Source of the DNA: Ignisphaera cupida
Lineage (GTDB): Archaea; Thermoproteota; Thermoprotei_A; Sulfolobales; Ignisphaeraceae
Assembly (NCBI RefSeq): GCF_030186535.1
Contig: NZ_JASNVW010000001.1
Coordinates: forward strand, 124,001-188,000
Length of the DNA: 64,000 nt
Reading direction: 5' to 3'
Position 1 is the stretch's first letter. Each line of letters opens with the position of its first letter. Shown in pieces: positions 1-8,238 of this stretch. A model generated the notes under the pieces. That model saw only the letters and a list, made by a program, of their open reading frames with translations. It did no database searches and was not told the DNA's origin. Made by a program: the position numbers and the translations under genes.

Positions 1-152
1 TGCTCAAAACATAGTGCTCATTTAAAGTAGTATTTTATACTTTCTTTTTCACATTGAAAATTCTGTTTTTATATTTTGAAAAGTTGATTGATCTAGCCAA
101 GATACTAGTAATTAACTATTAAGAGTTAAGTACTTGCTAGAAAAATACTGAT

Positions 153-1004
153 TTGGTGTCTATTTTGATTAAAATTGAGCTTTTGGCGCATGTAATTGGA
201 ATTTGTTTAACGATTGCTATAATTGTTTACATATTAGCAACATATTTTCTTGCGTCAAGGGGTGCCCAGCTAGCACCTACTCCTCCACTACATGAACAGC
301 CTTCAGAAATTCGTAGAGTTGGGGACAGAATCTATCTTCCACTACCAAGAAAAATAACAAATGTTTCTGTTGAAGAAGCTATTCTTTGGAGAAGAAGCAT
401 TAGAGAGTATAGACAAGAGCCTTTAACAATACTTCAGCTGTCAATGCTTCTATGGGCTGCGTATGGAGTTACAGATACTGTTTGGGGTTTTAGAGCCTCT
501 CCCAGTGCTGGTGCAACATATCCTCTAGAGGTTTATGTTGTTGTTGGTGAAAAGTGTGTTGTTATAGACAATAAAACCTATTTGGAGGCTGGCATATACA
601 AATATGATGTTTATACACATTCTCTTAGACTTGTAAAGAAAGGAGATTTTAGAGAAGAGCTTTATAGAGCAGCTCTTCACCAGGACTGGGTAAGGGATGC
701 TGCTATAAACATAGTTATTACAGCTGTTTTTGAAAGAACAACGAGAATTTATGGTGAGAGAGGAGCTGTTAGATATGTTCCTATGGAGGTTGGTCACCTA
801 GGCCAAAACGTGTATCTTATGGCAACAGCAATGGGCTTGGGAACAGTTGTTGTAGGAGCTTTTTACGACAATGAAGTAGTAAAAATATTGTCTGCACCAC
901 TAGAGGAGGTACCAATGTACATAATTCCTGTGGGTGTGCCCAAAACTCTTCGAAAAACAAGTTTTGAGGAAATACAAAACTTTATAGAGAGAAACAGGAG
1001 GTAG
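153..1004 (+). CDS. Membrane-anchored SagB-type nitroreductase-like oxidoreductase
   Basis: Predicted FMN-dependent oxidoreductase of the nitroreductase superfamily, SagB/ThcOx branch. Residues about 8-33 form one hydrophobic helix, so the enzyme is probably tethered to the membrane. The catalytic fold follows: RRSIREYRQEPLT near residue 80, the flavin-binding stretch RASPSAGATYPLEVYVVV near 113-130, and the C-terminal AMGLGTVVVGAFYDNEVV. SagB enzymes oxidise azolines in peptide natural products, but no cyclodehydratase or precursor peptide is visible here, so another substrate is likely. The start is TTG (153) or the adjacent GTG (156). The stop is 2 bp before the next gene, a small membrane protein, suggesting one operon and possibly an electron-transfer partner. 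Confidence 0.75.
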   Translation: MVSILIKIELLAHVIGICLTIAIIVYILATYFLASRGAQLAPTPPLHEQPSEIRRVGDRIYLPLPRKITNVSVEEAILWRRSIREYRQEPLTILQLSMLLWAAYGVTDTVWGFRASPSAGATYPLEVYVVVGEKCVVIDNKTYLEAGIYKYDVYTHSLRLVKKGDFREELYRAALHQDWVRDAAINIVITAVFERTTRIYGERGAVRYVPMEVGHLGQNVYLMATAMGLGTVVVGAFYDNEVVKILSAPLEEVPMYIIPVGVPKTLRKTSFEEIQNFIERNRR

Positions 1005-1006
1005 AG

Positions 1007-1342
1007 ATGAGCAAATCGCTAAGAATTGCATTGGCAATTGTTGAAGCCACATCTCTACCCCTTCTAACACTAGTAGTGCTCTACACACTTAGTGGATACC
1101 AAATGCTCTATCCACAGATACGCTTATTGCCAGCTGCTAGAGCGATACACACAGATTTTTCACTAAGAATTCTATTCATAGTGTTGGCTTATCTACACTC
1201 TGTTTCAGGACTCATAATAGTTATTGAAAGAAGAATCAAGTTGAAAACGCTAAAAACAATTTTAGAGTACATAGCTATAACCATTTTATCATTGTTTCTA
1301 GCAATATGTATAGCCCTGGACATCACCTTCAGAATATTCTAA
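1007..1342 (+). CDS. Small three-helix membrane protein partner of the nitroreductase
   Basis: A 111-residue integral membrane protein with three hydrophobic segments (about 8-28, 51-72 and 86-108). It starts two bases after the SagB-like gene and has its own GGAGG ribosome-binding site inside the end of that gene. Two histidines lie at or near membrane segments (IHTDF near 48, YLHSVSG near 64), the kind of spacing seen in small haem-b or quinone-linked membrane subunits. Haem binding is only an inference. I do not recognise a specific family. Tight linkage suggests it anchors or feeds electrons to the oxidoreductase. Confidence 0.6.
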   Translation: MSKSLRIALAIVEATSLPLLTLVVLYTLSGYQMLYPQIRLLPAARAIHTDFSLRILFIVLAYLHSVSGLIIVIERRIKLKTLKTILEYIAITILSLFLAICIALDITFRIF

Positions 1343-1380
1343 GCACCAACACTAAAATAGCAAAAATTGTTGGTTAAATC

Positions 1381-2049
1381 ATGTTTAAAGCTCTGAAACG
1401 ATTTCTATTTGGAAGTATTTCGGTGTATTCCATGGCTAAACTAATTGTTTTGAGTGGTTGTGATGGTAGTGGCAAGACCACTGCTATAACCATTTTATTG
1501 ATTTACTTGTCCAAGAGATTTAGGGTTTCTGTTCACTGGTTGAGGGGCAGTCATTTACATGTTTCAATTCTTTACAGAATCCTCTCTAAATTTAGTGTTT
1601 TCAAAGGTTTTGACAACCCCTATTACAGGTTTTCTGCTCCCAGCAATCTAAGACCTCTTCTTGCTTTGCTTGAATTTACAGGTTTTTTGCCACAGTTTTT
1701 TTCTAGATTGTTGAAAAAATTGATAAGCGATGTTGTTTTGTGTGATAGAGGTGTTTTGGATTTTCTTGTATGGGTCATGGCAACACTTAGATATGGCAAG
1801 TTTCTAAATAGTGTTTTGGGGAGGTTCCTATTTGCTTTATCACTTAAAGAACTTCCAATAGTGTTGACAGCAAGCTTTAGTGTTTTGAGTAGCAGAGCTG
1901 ATGTTCCCAGAGAGTTTCTTGCCAGAGAATATATGTATTACAGTGTTTTGCAAAAGTATTTAGCGAGGCTTGTTATAGACTCATCCAAGGATTCCCCAGC
2001 AAGGGTTGTGGCAAGAGTGTTGAAGAGCTATGGCATCCAAGACTCTTAG
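1381..2049 (+). CDS. P-loop nucleotide kinase-like protein (thymidylate-kinase-like)
   Basis: P-loop NTPase with a clear Walker A, SGCDGSGKTT, near residues 25-34, followed by an aspartate/arginine segment VVLCDRGVLDF near 120 that matches the DR(Y/G) motif of thymidylate-kinase-like enzymes. The frame opens at ATG 1381, but ATG 1432 (MAKLIVLSGCDG) would put the P-loop at the usual distance from the N-terminus and may be the true start. The last 20 bases overlap the next gene, a nucleotidyltransferase-like protein, so the two are probably translated together. The substrate is not identifiable from sequence. Confidence 0.65.
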   Translation: MFKALKRFLFGSISVYSMAKLIVLSGCDGSGKTTAITILLIYLSKRFRVSVHWLRGSHLHVSILYRILSKFSVFKGFDNPYYRFSAPSNLRPLLALLEFTGFLPQFFSRLLKKLISDVVLCDRGVLDFLVWVMATLRYGKFLNSVLGRFLFALSLKELPIVLTASFSVLSSRADVPREFLAREYMYYSVLQKYLARLVIDSSKDSPARVVARVLKSYGIQDS

Positions 2050-2893
2050 AATAATTGAAATTTTAAATGGTTTTGCAAAGCCTTTGCCAAGCGAGGTAGA
2101 GGAGCTTACTAGAATTGCTAGTTTAAACAAGATTCTCCTCGCTTTTTTGAGAACTGCAAATATTGGTGGTGCCATTAGGGTTTTGGAGGAGGCTAGGTAT
2201 AGAAGATATGTGAAGAGCGTTGCTGAAGTTGTTGAAGCTCTCAGGGATTTTAACTATGCTTTGTACAAGTTTAGAAAACCTGTTGAGCATGTTTCAGTGG
2301 ATATAGATGTGCTTATTGATTATAGAGACTTGAGCAAGGCAATTAAAGAACTTGTTTCCAAGGGATTTAAAATAATTGCTTTCGAAAAATATACTGTGAC
2401 TCTAGCTAAAAACAATACAATAGTTGATCTATATACACATCCAGCATTTGCATGGATTATATACATAGATGGCTATAAGTTACTTGATTGCTGTGTTGAG
2501 GAATTTTATTTTGAAGGTCATGTTGTTAAAGGATTAACTAGAGAAGCAGAGGCTGTTGTTTCCACTGTTCATGCCATTTACAAAGAGCATTTGTATCTCC
2601 TAATAGACTATTTTGTGACTAGAAAATGGCTTAGCAAGAAAGCATTGAATCTCTCAATAGAGCTGGGCATTGGAAATAGTGTTGAAATAGCATGTCAGCT
2701 TAATGAATTAGTTGAAAAAGGTTTGCTAGAATTACCACATAAACTACCACTAGCAATAATGGCAAGAACATATCTAAACAAATTTATTAAAGACTCAGAA
2801 TTCAGAGCAACAACACCAAACATACTCAAATATCTATTTACAGAAAGAATTGGAGAAAAAATAAAGTGGAGATTATCAAGAAAAACATACTAG
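2030..2893 (+). CDS. Nucleotidyltransferase-like protein (NTP_transf_5-like)
   Basis: 287 residues. The central region has the DIDVLI signature (near residue 94) of a Pol-beta-type nucleotidyltransferase, followed by KGFKIIAFEKYTVTL and VDLYTHPAF, where VDLY supplies the third acidic residue. This resembles the uncharacterised NTP_transf_5 group often found near polysaccharide or kinase genes. The N-terminal 70 residues are helical. It overlaps the upstream P-loop kinase gene by 20 bp, suggesting a joint function. The substrate is unknown. Confidence 0.6.
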   Translation: MASKTLRIIEILNGFAKPLPSEVEELTRIASLNKILLAFLRTANIGGAIRVLEEARYRRYVKSVAEVVEALRDFNYALYKFRKPVEHVSVDIDVLIDYRDLSKAIKELVSKGFKIIAFEKYTVTLAKNNTIVDLYTHPAFAWIIYIDGYKLLDCCVEEFYFEGHVVKGLTREAEAVVSTVHAIYKEHLYLLIDYFVTRKWLSKKALNLSIELGIGNSVEIACQLNELVEKGLLELPHKLPLAIMARTYLNKFIKDSEFRATTPNILKYLFTERIGEKIKWRLSRKTY

Positions 2894-3071
2894 TTATACA
2901 CAAACACCATGGTTTTGTATTGATTCATTGCATTAATGTGCTTCAACAAAAACAAATACACACCTCTAACTTCCAAGTTTTCTAATTTTAATGCAAATCA
3001 CATATTGATTAGCAAATCAACAAATACAAATTTTAAAGTAGTAACACAATATTTTATGGCGATGGAATGTT

Positions 3072-3500
3072 ATGAGCAATGAAACCTGTGTTTTAATTAC
3101 TTTCTATAGCGAGCCAAGAGAAGCATTCTTAACATCTATTTTTAGAGTTGAGGAGATTTTCAATTGTAAATACATAGAGGTTTTTGTTTCGAGAAGTAGA
3201 GCTGATGAAGCTAAGAAAATTGTTGAGATTGTTAAAAGCTTTCTTGAGGGTGTTGAAATCGATGTTCATCCCTTGTTTCCAGACCCAAGTGATTTAAGTT
3301 CTTTTAATGGTCTTGTGGAATCTCTATTCAAAGTTTTGAAGGGGTTGAGGGAAAGAGGCAGAATAGTTATTGCTGTTTTCACAGGCTCTAGACTAGAGGT
3401 TTCAACAACTGTTTTAGCTGCTTCAAGAGTTAGGGAGGATATAGTTCTTGTTTACATACCGTTTTTCTGGGGCTGTTTCATTGTTGATAATGGAGCATAA
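3072..3500 (+). CDS. N-terminal (CARF) fragment of the interrupted effector
   Basis: Reading frame as it stands: 142 residues, of which the first 133 are native and the last 9 (after WG) are read from the inserted element. It contains the predicted CARF fold only. The start is ATG 3072 in a weak context; upstream there is an AT-rich, gene-free stretch of about 180 bp. If expressed it would be a free sensor domain without the PIN nuclease, conceivably a sink for cyclic oligoadenylate. Confidence 0.6.
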   Translation: MSNETCVLITFYSEPREAFLTSIFRVEEIFNCKYIEVFVSRSRADEAKKIVEIVKSFLEGVEIDVHPLFPDPSDLSSFNGLVESLFKVLKGLRERGRIVIAVFTGSRLEVSTTVLAASRVREDIVLVYIPFFWGCFIVDNGA

Positions 3501-3727
3501 GGTTTATAAGCTCTGGTTTTGTTTATGTTTGTAGAGCTCTGAGGGGCGATGGGAGCGTTGCTCCAAGCCCGCAGGCTTCAACGTAGATGGGAGCCCTGTG
3601 CCGTTGGGCTCGACAGCCGCCCATGAACCCACAGTGATAGCACGTGACCTGTGGGCGAGGCGGAAGCCCCTACACCCGATCATGAACAGATGTAAAATGA
3701 TTGAAATGAGGGTGTAGGGACAAACGG
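3471..3727 (+). mobile_element. IS607-like non-autonomous element (MITE) bounded by GG
   Basis: Insert of about 255 bp inside the CARF-PIN gene. Its boundaries are inferred from the host frame: GG at 3471-3472 on the left and GG at 3726-3727 on the right. Deleting one copy of GG plus the interior restores the frame exactly. A GG core dinucleotide is the known preference of IS607-family serine recombinases, whose elements also carry tnpB and an omega-RNA. No recombinase or tnpB ORF remains. The interior has an AT-rich left part (3473-3529) and a GC-rich structured right part. Confidence 0.6.
3530..3725 (+). ncRNA. Structured GC-rich RNA, copy A (omega-RNA-like)
   Basis: A GC-rich island in AT-rich DNA with strong inverted repeats: CCCACAG/CTGTGGG and a terminal 10-bp stem CCCTACACCC (3668-3677) with GGGTGTAGGG (3710-3719), followed by GGGACAAAC at the element's right edge. 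Conserved blocks GTAGATGGGAGCC, GACAGCCGCCCATGA and GCGAGGCGGAAGCCC recur in copy B at 21270-21460, where the terminal stem has different bases but still pairs. Position at the right end of a TnpB-type element suggests an omega-RNA (TnpB guide scaffold). One frame is also open across it and could be the tail of a lost tnpB gene. Confidence 0.55.
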
Positions 3728-3842
3728 TCCCTGGACAAATCTATTCTACCCCTTTACACCAAAGCCTTTAGAACCTTTAACAGTTCTTCATCCAGTAGCT
3801 GAAGAAATTAAAAATATTGTTGTTGCTCAAGGTTTAAGGCAT

Positions 3843-4742
3843 TTGGATCGTAAATCTGTTGAGGATTTCCTAATTAAAATGGGTTTGGCTTCAACACTTA
3901 GAAGAAACATGGCTTATACACAACACAGAATTAATTTTGAGTATGCACCAACGCTTATAGTATACCCCGTGGAGATTACGTGTAGAAAGCTTGAGGTATC
4001 TATAAAAATCAATAGAATTCCCAAGGTGATTGCCAAAGCCAATGATTATTGCGACTATAGCGAAGTTGTTAATCTTGTTAATGAGCTTGGGTTTAGAGTT
4101 GCTAGTGAATTGAGTGAGAGGGATGATATTGGTAAAGCTGTTAATCTCTTAATGAAATTTTCATCAGTTCTACTGCCAGTTGTTGAGGATTGTACATTCA
4201 ACTGCTCTGAATATAGAGCTGCTCTCTTAACAGACTTCATATCTTCTATAAATGAAAAAGTTTTTGTTGATACAAACATTGTTTACACCTCTCTCCATAC
4301 ACTCCTGTATGAGAGTAGAAGAAATGTTGTTATTCCATTGTGTAGCTATGTAGAGCTGCTTAAGCATAAAGCCCATGGCGAAACACCATATGAGAGACTT
4401 AGATCAGTCTTAGCTGGACTGGCCATTGAAGAGCTGAGGAATTTAGGACTGGAAATAGATGAGAAGGTGTTTCAGCAGCCATGTGAAGTGGGCTTAGCGT
4501 TAACAAATAGAGTTGCTGTAACATGTGATAGAAAAGCCTATAACGAAATATTTAAAGCGTTGAACATGAGAGCTGTATTGGTTGTGCCAAAGCCATTGAA
4601 AGAAGTAAGGTTTTTGTATAGAGGGGATGTGAGAAGAATAGCATATGCATACCATGCCTTGGCTCAGCTAAAAATGCTTTTAACAATGGGTAGCGTTAAA
4701 AAGGCTTTGGATGAGCTGGGTATATCCATAGACTATACATAG
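3843..4742 (+). CDS. C-terminal (linker plus PIN) fragment of the interrupted effector
   Basis: 299 residues if read from TTG 3843, but the frame stays open back to 3726 with in-family sequence (WTNLFYPFTPKPLEPLTVLHP), so the TTG is not the ancestral start. The middle region is unassigned. The PIN domain begins at about residue 139 with VFVDTNIVY and continues to VAVTCDRKAYNEIF and a helical tail. It lacks a ribosome-binding site where one would be expected, consistent with a disrupted gene. Confidence 0.6.
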   Translation: MDRKSVEDFLIKMGLASTLRRNMAYTQHRINFEYAPTLIVYPVEITCRKLEVSIKINRIPKVIAKANDYCDYSEVVNLVNELGFRVASELSERDDIGKAVNLLMKFSSVLLPVVEDCTFNCSEYRAALLTDFISSINEKVFVDTNIVYTSLHTLLYESRRNVVIPLCSYVELLKHKAHGETPYERLRSVLAGLAIEELRNLGLEIDEKVFQQPCEVGLALTNRVAVTCDRKAYNEIFKALNMRAVLVVPKPLKEVRFLYRGDVRRIAYAYHALAQLKMLLTMGSVKKALDELGISIDYT

Positions 4743-4770
4743 CAGCAATGCATTTGCTGTAGCATTTTTG

Positions 4771-6135
4771 CTATTTTCTTGTTAGTGTTGTGAGAAACTC
4801 TGCTAAGGTTTCTTTGAATAGCTTTGCTTCTTCCTCTGTGTGTATAAGTGATGGTAGTAAATGCACAAGGTTTTCCTTCATGTATAATATGCCCCGGGTT
4901 CTCATGTATAGATGCAGAACTTGTTCTATGCTTTTACTCCATCTAAGCTCATAAACTTCCCTTACATTCTTTGGTTTAGATGTTGTGAAGTGTATACCAA
5001 TCATTGTTGCTACTCCAGTTGTCCAACACTGTATGTTTGTTTCTTCACAAAGCTTTGTCACATCTCTTCTAAAGTTGCTCCATATTCTCTCAGCTTTTTC
5101 ATATAGATCTCTGTGCTTGACAAGGTATTCAACCATGGCTTTGCCAGTAACCATGTTTACTGGGTTTCCAACAAATGTTCCTCCATGAAACGATCTCTTT
5201 GCAGGGCTTGGATATTTCATGTGGTCTATAAGCTCCATAACCTCAGCTCTACCTCCAAAGGCTCCAGCACCTGCAAAACCACCTCCAACAATTTTGCCAA
5301 ACACAACCAAATCTGCTTTAACACCAAAATACTCCTGTGCTCCTCCAGGAGCTAGTCTAAAACCTGTTATAACCTCGTCAAAAATTAGAAGAGAGTTGTG
5401 TTCATATGCAAGCCTTCTAACCTCCTTCAAATAGTTGTTAACAGGTTCTATGGAGCCACCAGCTCCAAGAACTGGCTCAATAACAATGGCTGCTACTGAA
5501 TAACTTTTCAATGTTTTTTCAAGAGCTTCAACATCATTGAATGGAACTGCTATTGTGTAAGCAAGGTACTCTTCTGGAAGACCAGCTGACTCAGGTTCTG
5601 TAAATGGGTATGTCACAGCTTTGTGCAAGGCATCGTAGCCTCCGTGCCACCCACCCTCAATTTTAACAACATATTTTCTCTTTGTATATGCTCTAGCAAG
5701 TCTAAGAGCATACATGTTAGCTTCTGTACCGCTATTCGTAAATCTAATCATTTCAACACCTGGAACAACTTTTGTTAAAAGCTCAGCATACTCAACTGCA
5801 TATGGATTTTCATAACCTAGGTGAGTACCTTTATTCAAAACCTCTTTAACAGCTTCAATAACAAACTCTGGTTTATGACCAAGTATATGTGTTCCATGAC
5901 CCATCCAAAAATCTACATAGGAATTTCCATCAACATCCCAAACTCTAACACCCTCAGCTTTCTCTATGAAAATTGGATAAGGCTTAAACCACCTTATCGA
6001 ATATGTAACACCAGCTGGAAGCACTTTAGAAGCTCTTTCAAACAACCTTTTACTCTTAGCAGTTTTCTCAAAATACTTATCAACAAGCTCTTTACTTAAT
6101 TCAACAAGTCTTTCCTCAATCCTTGCATACATCAT
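4771..6135 (-). CDS. Class III PLP aminotransferase, glutamate-1-semialdehyde-aminomutase-like
   Basis: 454 residues, fold type I PLP enzyme. Visible signatures: SGTEANMYALRLAR (cofactor phosphate region), GGWHGGYDAL, IFDEVITGFR (PLP-pyridine aspartate), and VFGKIVGGGFAGAGAFGG with the Schiff-base lysine. The layout matches the HemL (glutamate-1-semialdehyde 2,1-aminomutase) family. No other haem-pathway gene is nearby, and the gene sits beside an oligopeptide importer, so it could be a HemL paralogue acting on an amino-acid-derived substrate. The start is ATG 6135, with a second ATG one codon later. Confidence 0.75.
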   Translation of the reverse strand: MMYARIEERLVELSKELVDKYFEKTAKSKRLFERASKVLPAGVTYSIRWFKPYPIFIEKAEGVRVWDVDGNSYVDFWMGHGTHILGHKPEFVIEAVKEVLNKGTHLGYENPYAVEYAELLTKVVPGVEMIRFTNSGTEANMYALRLARAYTKRKYVVKIEGGWHGGYDALHKAVTYPFTEPESAGLPEEYLAYTIAVPFNDVEALEKTLKSYSVAAIVIEPVLGAGGSIEPVNNYLKEVRRLAYEHNSLLIFDEVITGFRLAPGGAQEYFGVKADLVVFGKIVGGGFAGAGAFGGRAEVMELIDHMKYPSPAKRSFHGGTFVGNPVNMVTGKAMVEYLVKHRDLYEKAERIWSNFRRDVTKLCEETNIQCWTTGVATMIGIHFTTSKPKNVREVYELRWSKSIEQVLHLYMRTRGILYMKENLVHLLPSLIHTEEEAKLFKETLAEFLTTLTRK

Positions 6136-6311
6136 TTAAATCACGAAAACTAAATACCTAGTCAACACTACATAAATTTTGCTGGCAATAACATCATTTC
6201 ATAATTCCTACAATTCGCAATAACAAGCAAAATTTATTATTTATTGCATGATCTGTGTAGAATTGGTTAAACATTTTTGGAAAGGTCATGTCACAATCAT
6301 TTTAAATGAAT

Positions 6312-7256
6312 TTAGCTATAAAGCCAGCATTTAACAAACCTGTTTCCACCTACATTAATTGTGGGAGGCTCTAAACTTCTACATTTCTCTAATGCAAATG
6401 GGCATCTTGGGTGAAGACGACAGCCTTTTGGTGGATTTGATGGATCTCCTATCTCCCCCTTTAAATAGATCTTTTCAATTTCTAATTCCTCGCTTGCAAG
6501 AGGTGTAGCTGTTAACAATGCTTTTGTATATGGGTGAAGTGGGCTAGACACCACCTTTTCTGCAGGACCTTCTTCAACAAGTTGTCCTAGGTATAAAACA
6601 CCTATTCTATTTGCTATTAAGCTGATTAAGGCAATGTCATGAGTTATGAATAGCATTGATAAATTGTACCTGTTTTTGAAGTCAAGCAATAGTTTAATTA
6701 TTGAAGCACGAATTGATGCATCTAAGTTGCTTGTTGGCTCATCTGCAACTACGTAGCTGGGGCCAAGAAGCATTGCTCTTGCTATCACAACTCGTTGAAG
6801 CTGACCACCACTTAACTCATATGGTCTTCTCTTAATGAATTCATCTGGTGGAACCAAGCCAACTTCCTCAAGAGCTTTATATGCTTTTTCTAAAGCTTCT
6901 AGCCTACTCAATTTCTCATGAACTATAAGAGGCTCTGTAAGAGCTTCGCCAATAGTTTGAGCAGGGTTTATGGCGCTGTATGGATCCTGGGGTATTAACT
7001 GCATTTTTCTTCTCAGCTCCCTCAACCTATTCTCACTCAAATTCGTTATATCTCTGCCATCGAAAAACACCTTTCCGCTTGTGGGCTTGTATAATCTAAG
7101 AGTGATTCTACCTATTGTTGACTTGCCACTACCACTTTCGCCAACTAGGCCATATATCTCGCCTCTTCCAATTCCCAAAGAAACATTGTCAACAGCTCTA
7201 ATTCTACGCTTTCTACCAAACAATCCAATCTCAAAATCCATTACCACATTACGCAT
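6312..7256 (-). CDS. Oligopeptide/dipeptide ABC importer ATPase (DppF/OppF-like)
   Basis: 314 residues. Walker A GESGSGKST near residue 39, ABC signature LSGGQLQR, Walker B YVVADEPTSNLDAS, and the H-loop FITHDIALI. The C-terminal oligopeptide extension (GCRLHPRCPFALEKC) is typical of peptide importers and may bind a metal or Fe-S cluster through its cysteines. It is the last gene of a minus-strand operon, 24 bp after its partner ATPase. It hydrolyses ATP to drive uptake through the two permeases. Confidence 0.85.
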   Translation of the reverse strand: MRNVVMDFEIGLFGRKRRIRAVDNVSLGIGRGEIYGLVGESGSGKSTIGRITLRLYKPTSGKVFFDGRDITNLSENRLRELRRKMQLIPQDPYSAINPAQTIGEALTEPLIVHEKLSRLEALEKAYKALEEVGLVPPDEFIKRRPYELSGGQLQRVVIARAMLLGPSYVVADEPTSNLDASIRASIIKLLLDFKNRYNLSMLFITHDIALISLIANRIGVLYLGQLVEEGPAEKVVSSPLHPYTKALLTATPLASEELEIEKIYLKGEIGDPSNPPKGCRLHPRCPFALEKCRSLEPPTINVGGNRFVKCWLYS

Positions 7257-7280
7257 CTCAACAATTAAATCCAGAGTACC

Positions 7281-8231
7281 TCACCTCGCAAAATGACATG
7301 CAACGAAATGTCCTTTCGAAATCTCAACAAGCTCAGGTTTCATAATTCTACACTTTTCTGATGCAAATGGACATCTTGGATGAAATATGCAGCCAGGTGG
7401 GGGATTGCGCAAATCAGGTGGATAACCTGTGAGGTACTTTGGCAAGGTTCTTTGTTTAATTCTTGGAAGAGACTCAAAAAGTGCTTTGGTATATGGATGC
7501 ACCATGTTTTTAGCAAGTTCATTTTTACTTGCCATTTCCATTACATAGCCTCCATACATAACCATTACACTATCTGCTCTTTCAAGAGCTAGCGCCAAGT
7601 CATGTGTTATGAGTATAAATGATGAGCTATATCTTCTCTTGATATCACTTATCAAGTCCATTATTTGTTTCTGAACAACAACATCTAAAGCTGTTGTAGG
7701 CTCATCAGCTACTACAACACTAGGATTTAAGCTTATTGCCATAGCTATTGAAACTCTTTGTTTTTGGCCACCACTTAATTGATGTGGGTATGAATCCAAA
7801 ACCCTCTCAGTTAGACCAACAGCCTCGATATACTCTCTAGCTATTTTTAATGCATTGTTTTTATCAATGCCATGCTCCATGAGAAACTCTATAAACTGAT
7901 CTCTTATTTTTCTCAAGGGATCTAGCGTTGTGAATGGGTCTTGAAAAACAATCGAGATTTTGCTTCCACGAATTTTTCTAAGCTCCTCCTCACTTAGCTT
8001 CAATATGTTAACACCGTCCAATAGTATTTCGCCTTTCACAATTCTACCTGGTTTTGGAACCATGTTAAGTAGTGCATAGCCTATTGTTGACTTGCCACTA
8101 CCGCTCTCACCAACTACTGCAAGCATTTCACCTCTAGATAAAGAGAATGATACTCCAGAAACAGCATTGATTACACCACTAGAGGTAAAGTACTTCACCC
8201 AAAGATCCTTGACAATTAGAACTGTGCTCAA
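7281..8231 (-). CDS. Oligopeptide/dipeptide ABC importer ATPase (DppD/OppD-like)
   Basis: 316 residues. Walker A GESGSGKST near 40, Q-loop FQDPFTTLDP, signature LSGGQKQRVSIA, Walker B VVADEPTTALDVV, H-loop ITHDLALA, and the oligopeptide C-terminal motif GCIFHPRCPFASEKC. It pairs with the adjacent DppF-like ATPase to form the heterodimeric motor. It starts 7 bp downstream of the permease gene, in the same operon. Confidence 0.85.
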   Translation of the reverse strand: MSTVLIVKDLWVKYFTSSGVINAVSGVSFSLSRGEMLAVVGESGSGKSTIGYALLNMVPKPGRIVKGEILLDGVNILKLSEEELRKIRGSKISIVFQDPFTTLDPLRKIRDQFIEFLMEHGIDKNNALKIAREYIEAVGLTERVLDSYPHQLSGGQKQRVSIAMAISLNPSVVVADEPTTALDVVVQKQIMDLISDIKRRYSSSFILITHDLALALERADSVMVMYGGYVMEMASKNELAKNMVHPYTKALFESLPRIKQRTLPKYLTGYPPDLRNPPPGCIFHPRCPFASEKCRIMKPELVEISKGHFVACHFAR

Positions 8232-8238
8232 AATATCG

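Larger units (their letters stand above)
3072..4742 (+). pseudogene. CARF-PIN effector gene interrupted by a mobile element
   Basis: Two ORFs (3072-3500 and 3843-4742) are halves of one gene. Joining 3072-3470 to 3726-4742 removes about 255 bp and gives an uninterrupted frame of 470 residues plus the stop-free junction FFWG/PWTN. The N-terminal ~150 residues look like a CARF (Rossmann-like, cyclic-oligoadenylate-sensing) domain: ITFYSEP at the start and AVFTGSRLEVSTTVLAAS near 115 in the position of the ligand-binding loop. The C-terminal ~170 residues look like a PIN ribonuclease: VFVDTNIVYTS, CSYVELL and VTCDRKAY carry the acidic residues. CARF-PIN proteins are known ancillary effectors of type III CRISPR systems. 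The interruption probably abolishes the effector unless the insert is excised. Confidence 0.7.

Noticed and set aside
4912-5434. Plus-strand ORFs opposite the aminotransferase
   Set aside because: Shadow frames of a well-supported minus-strand gene.
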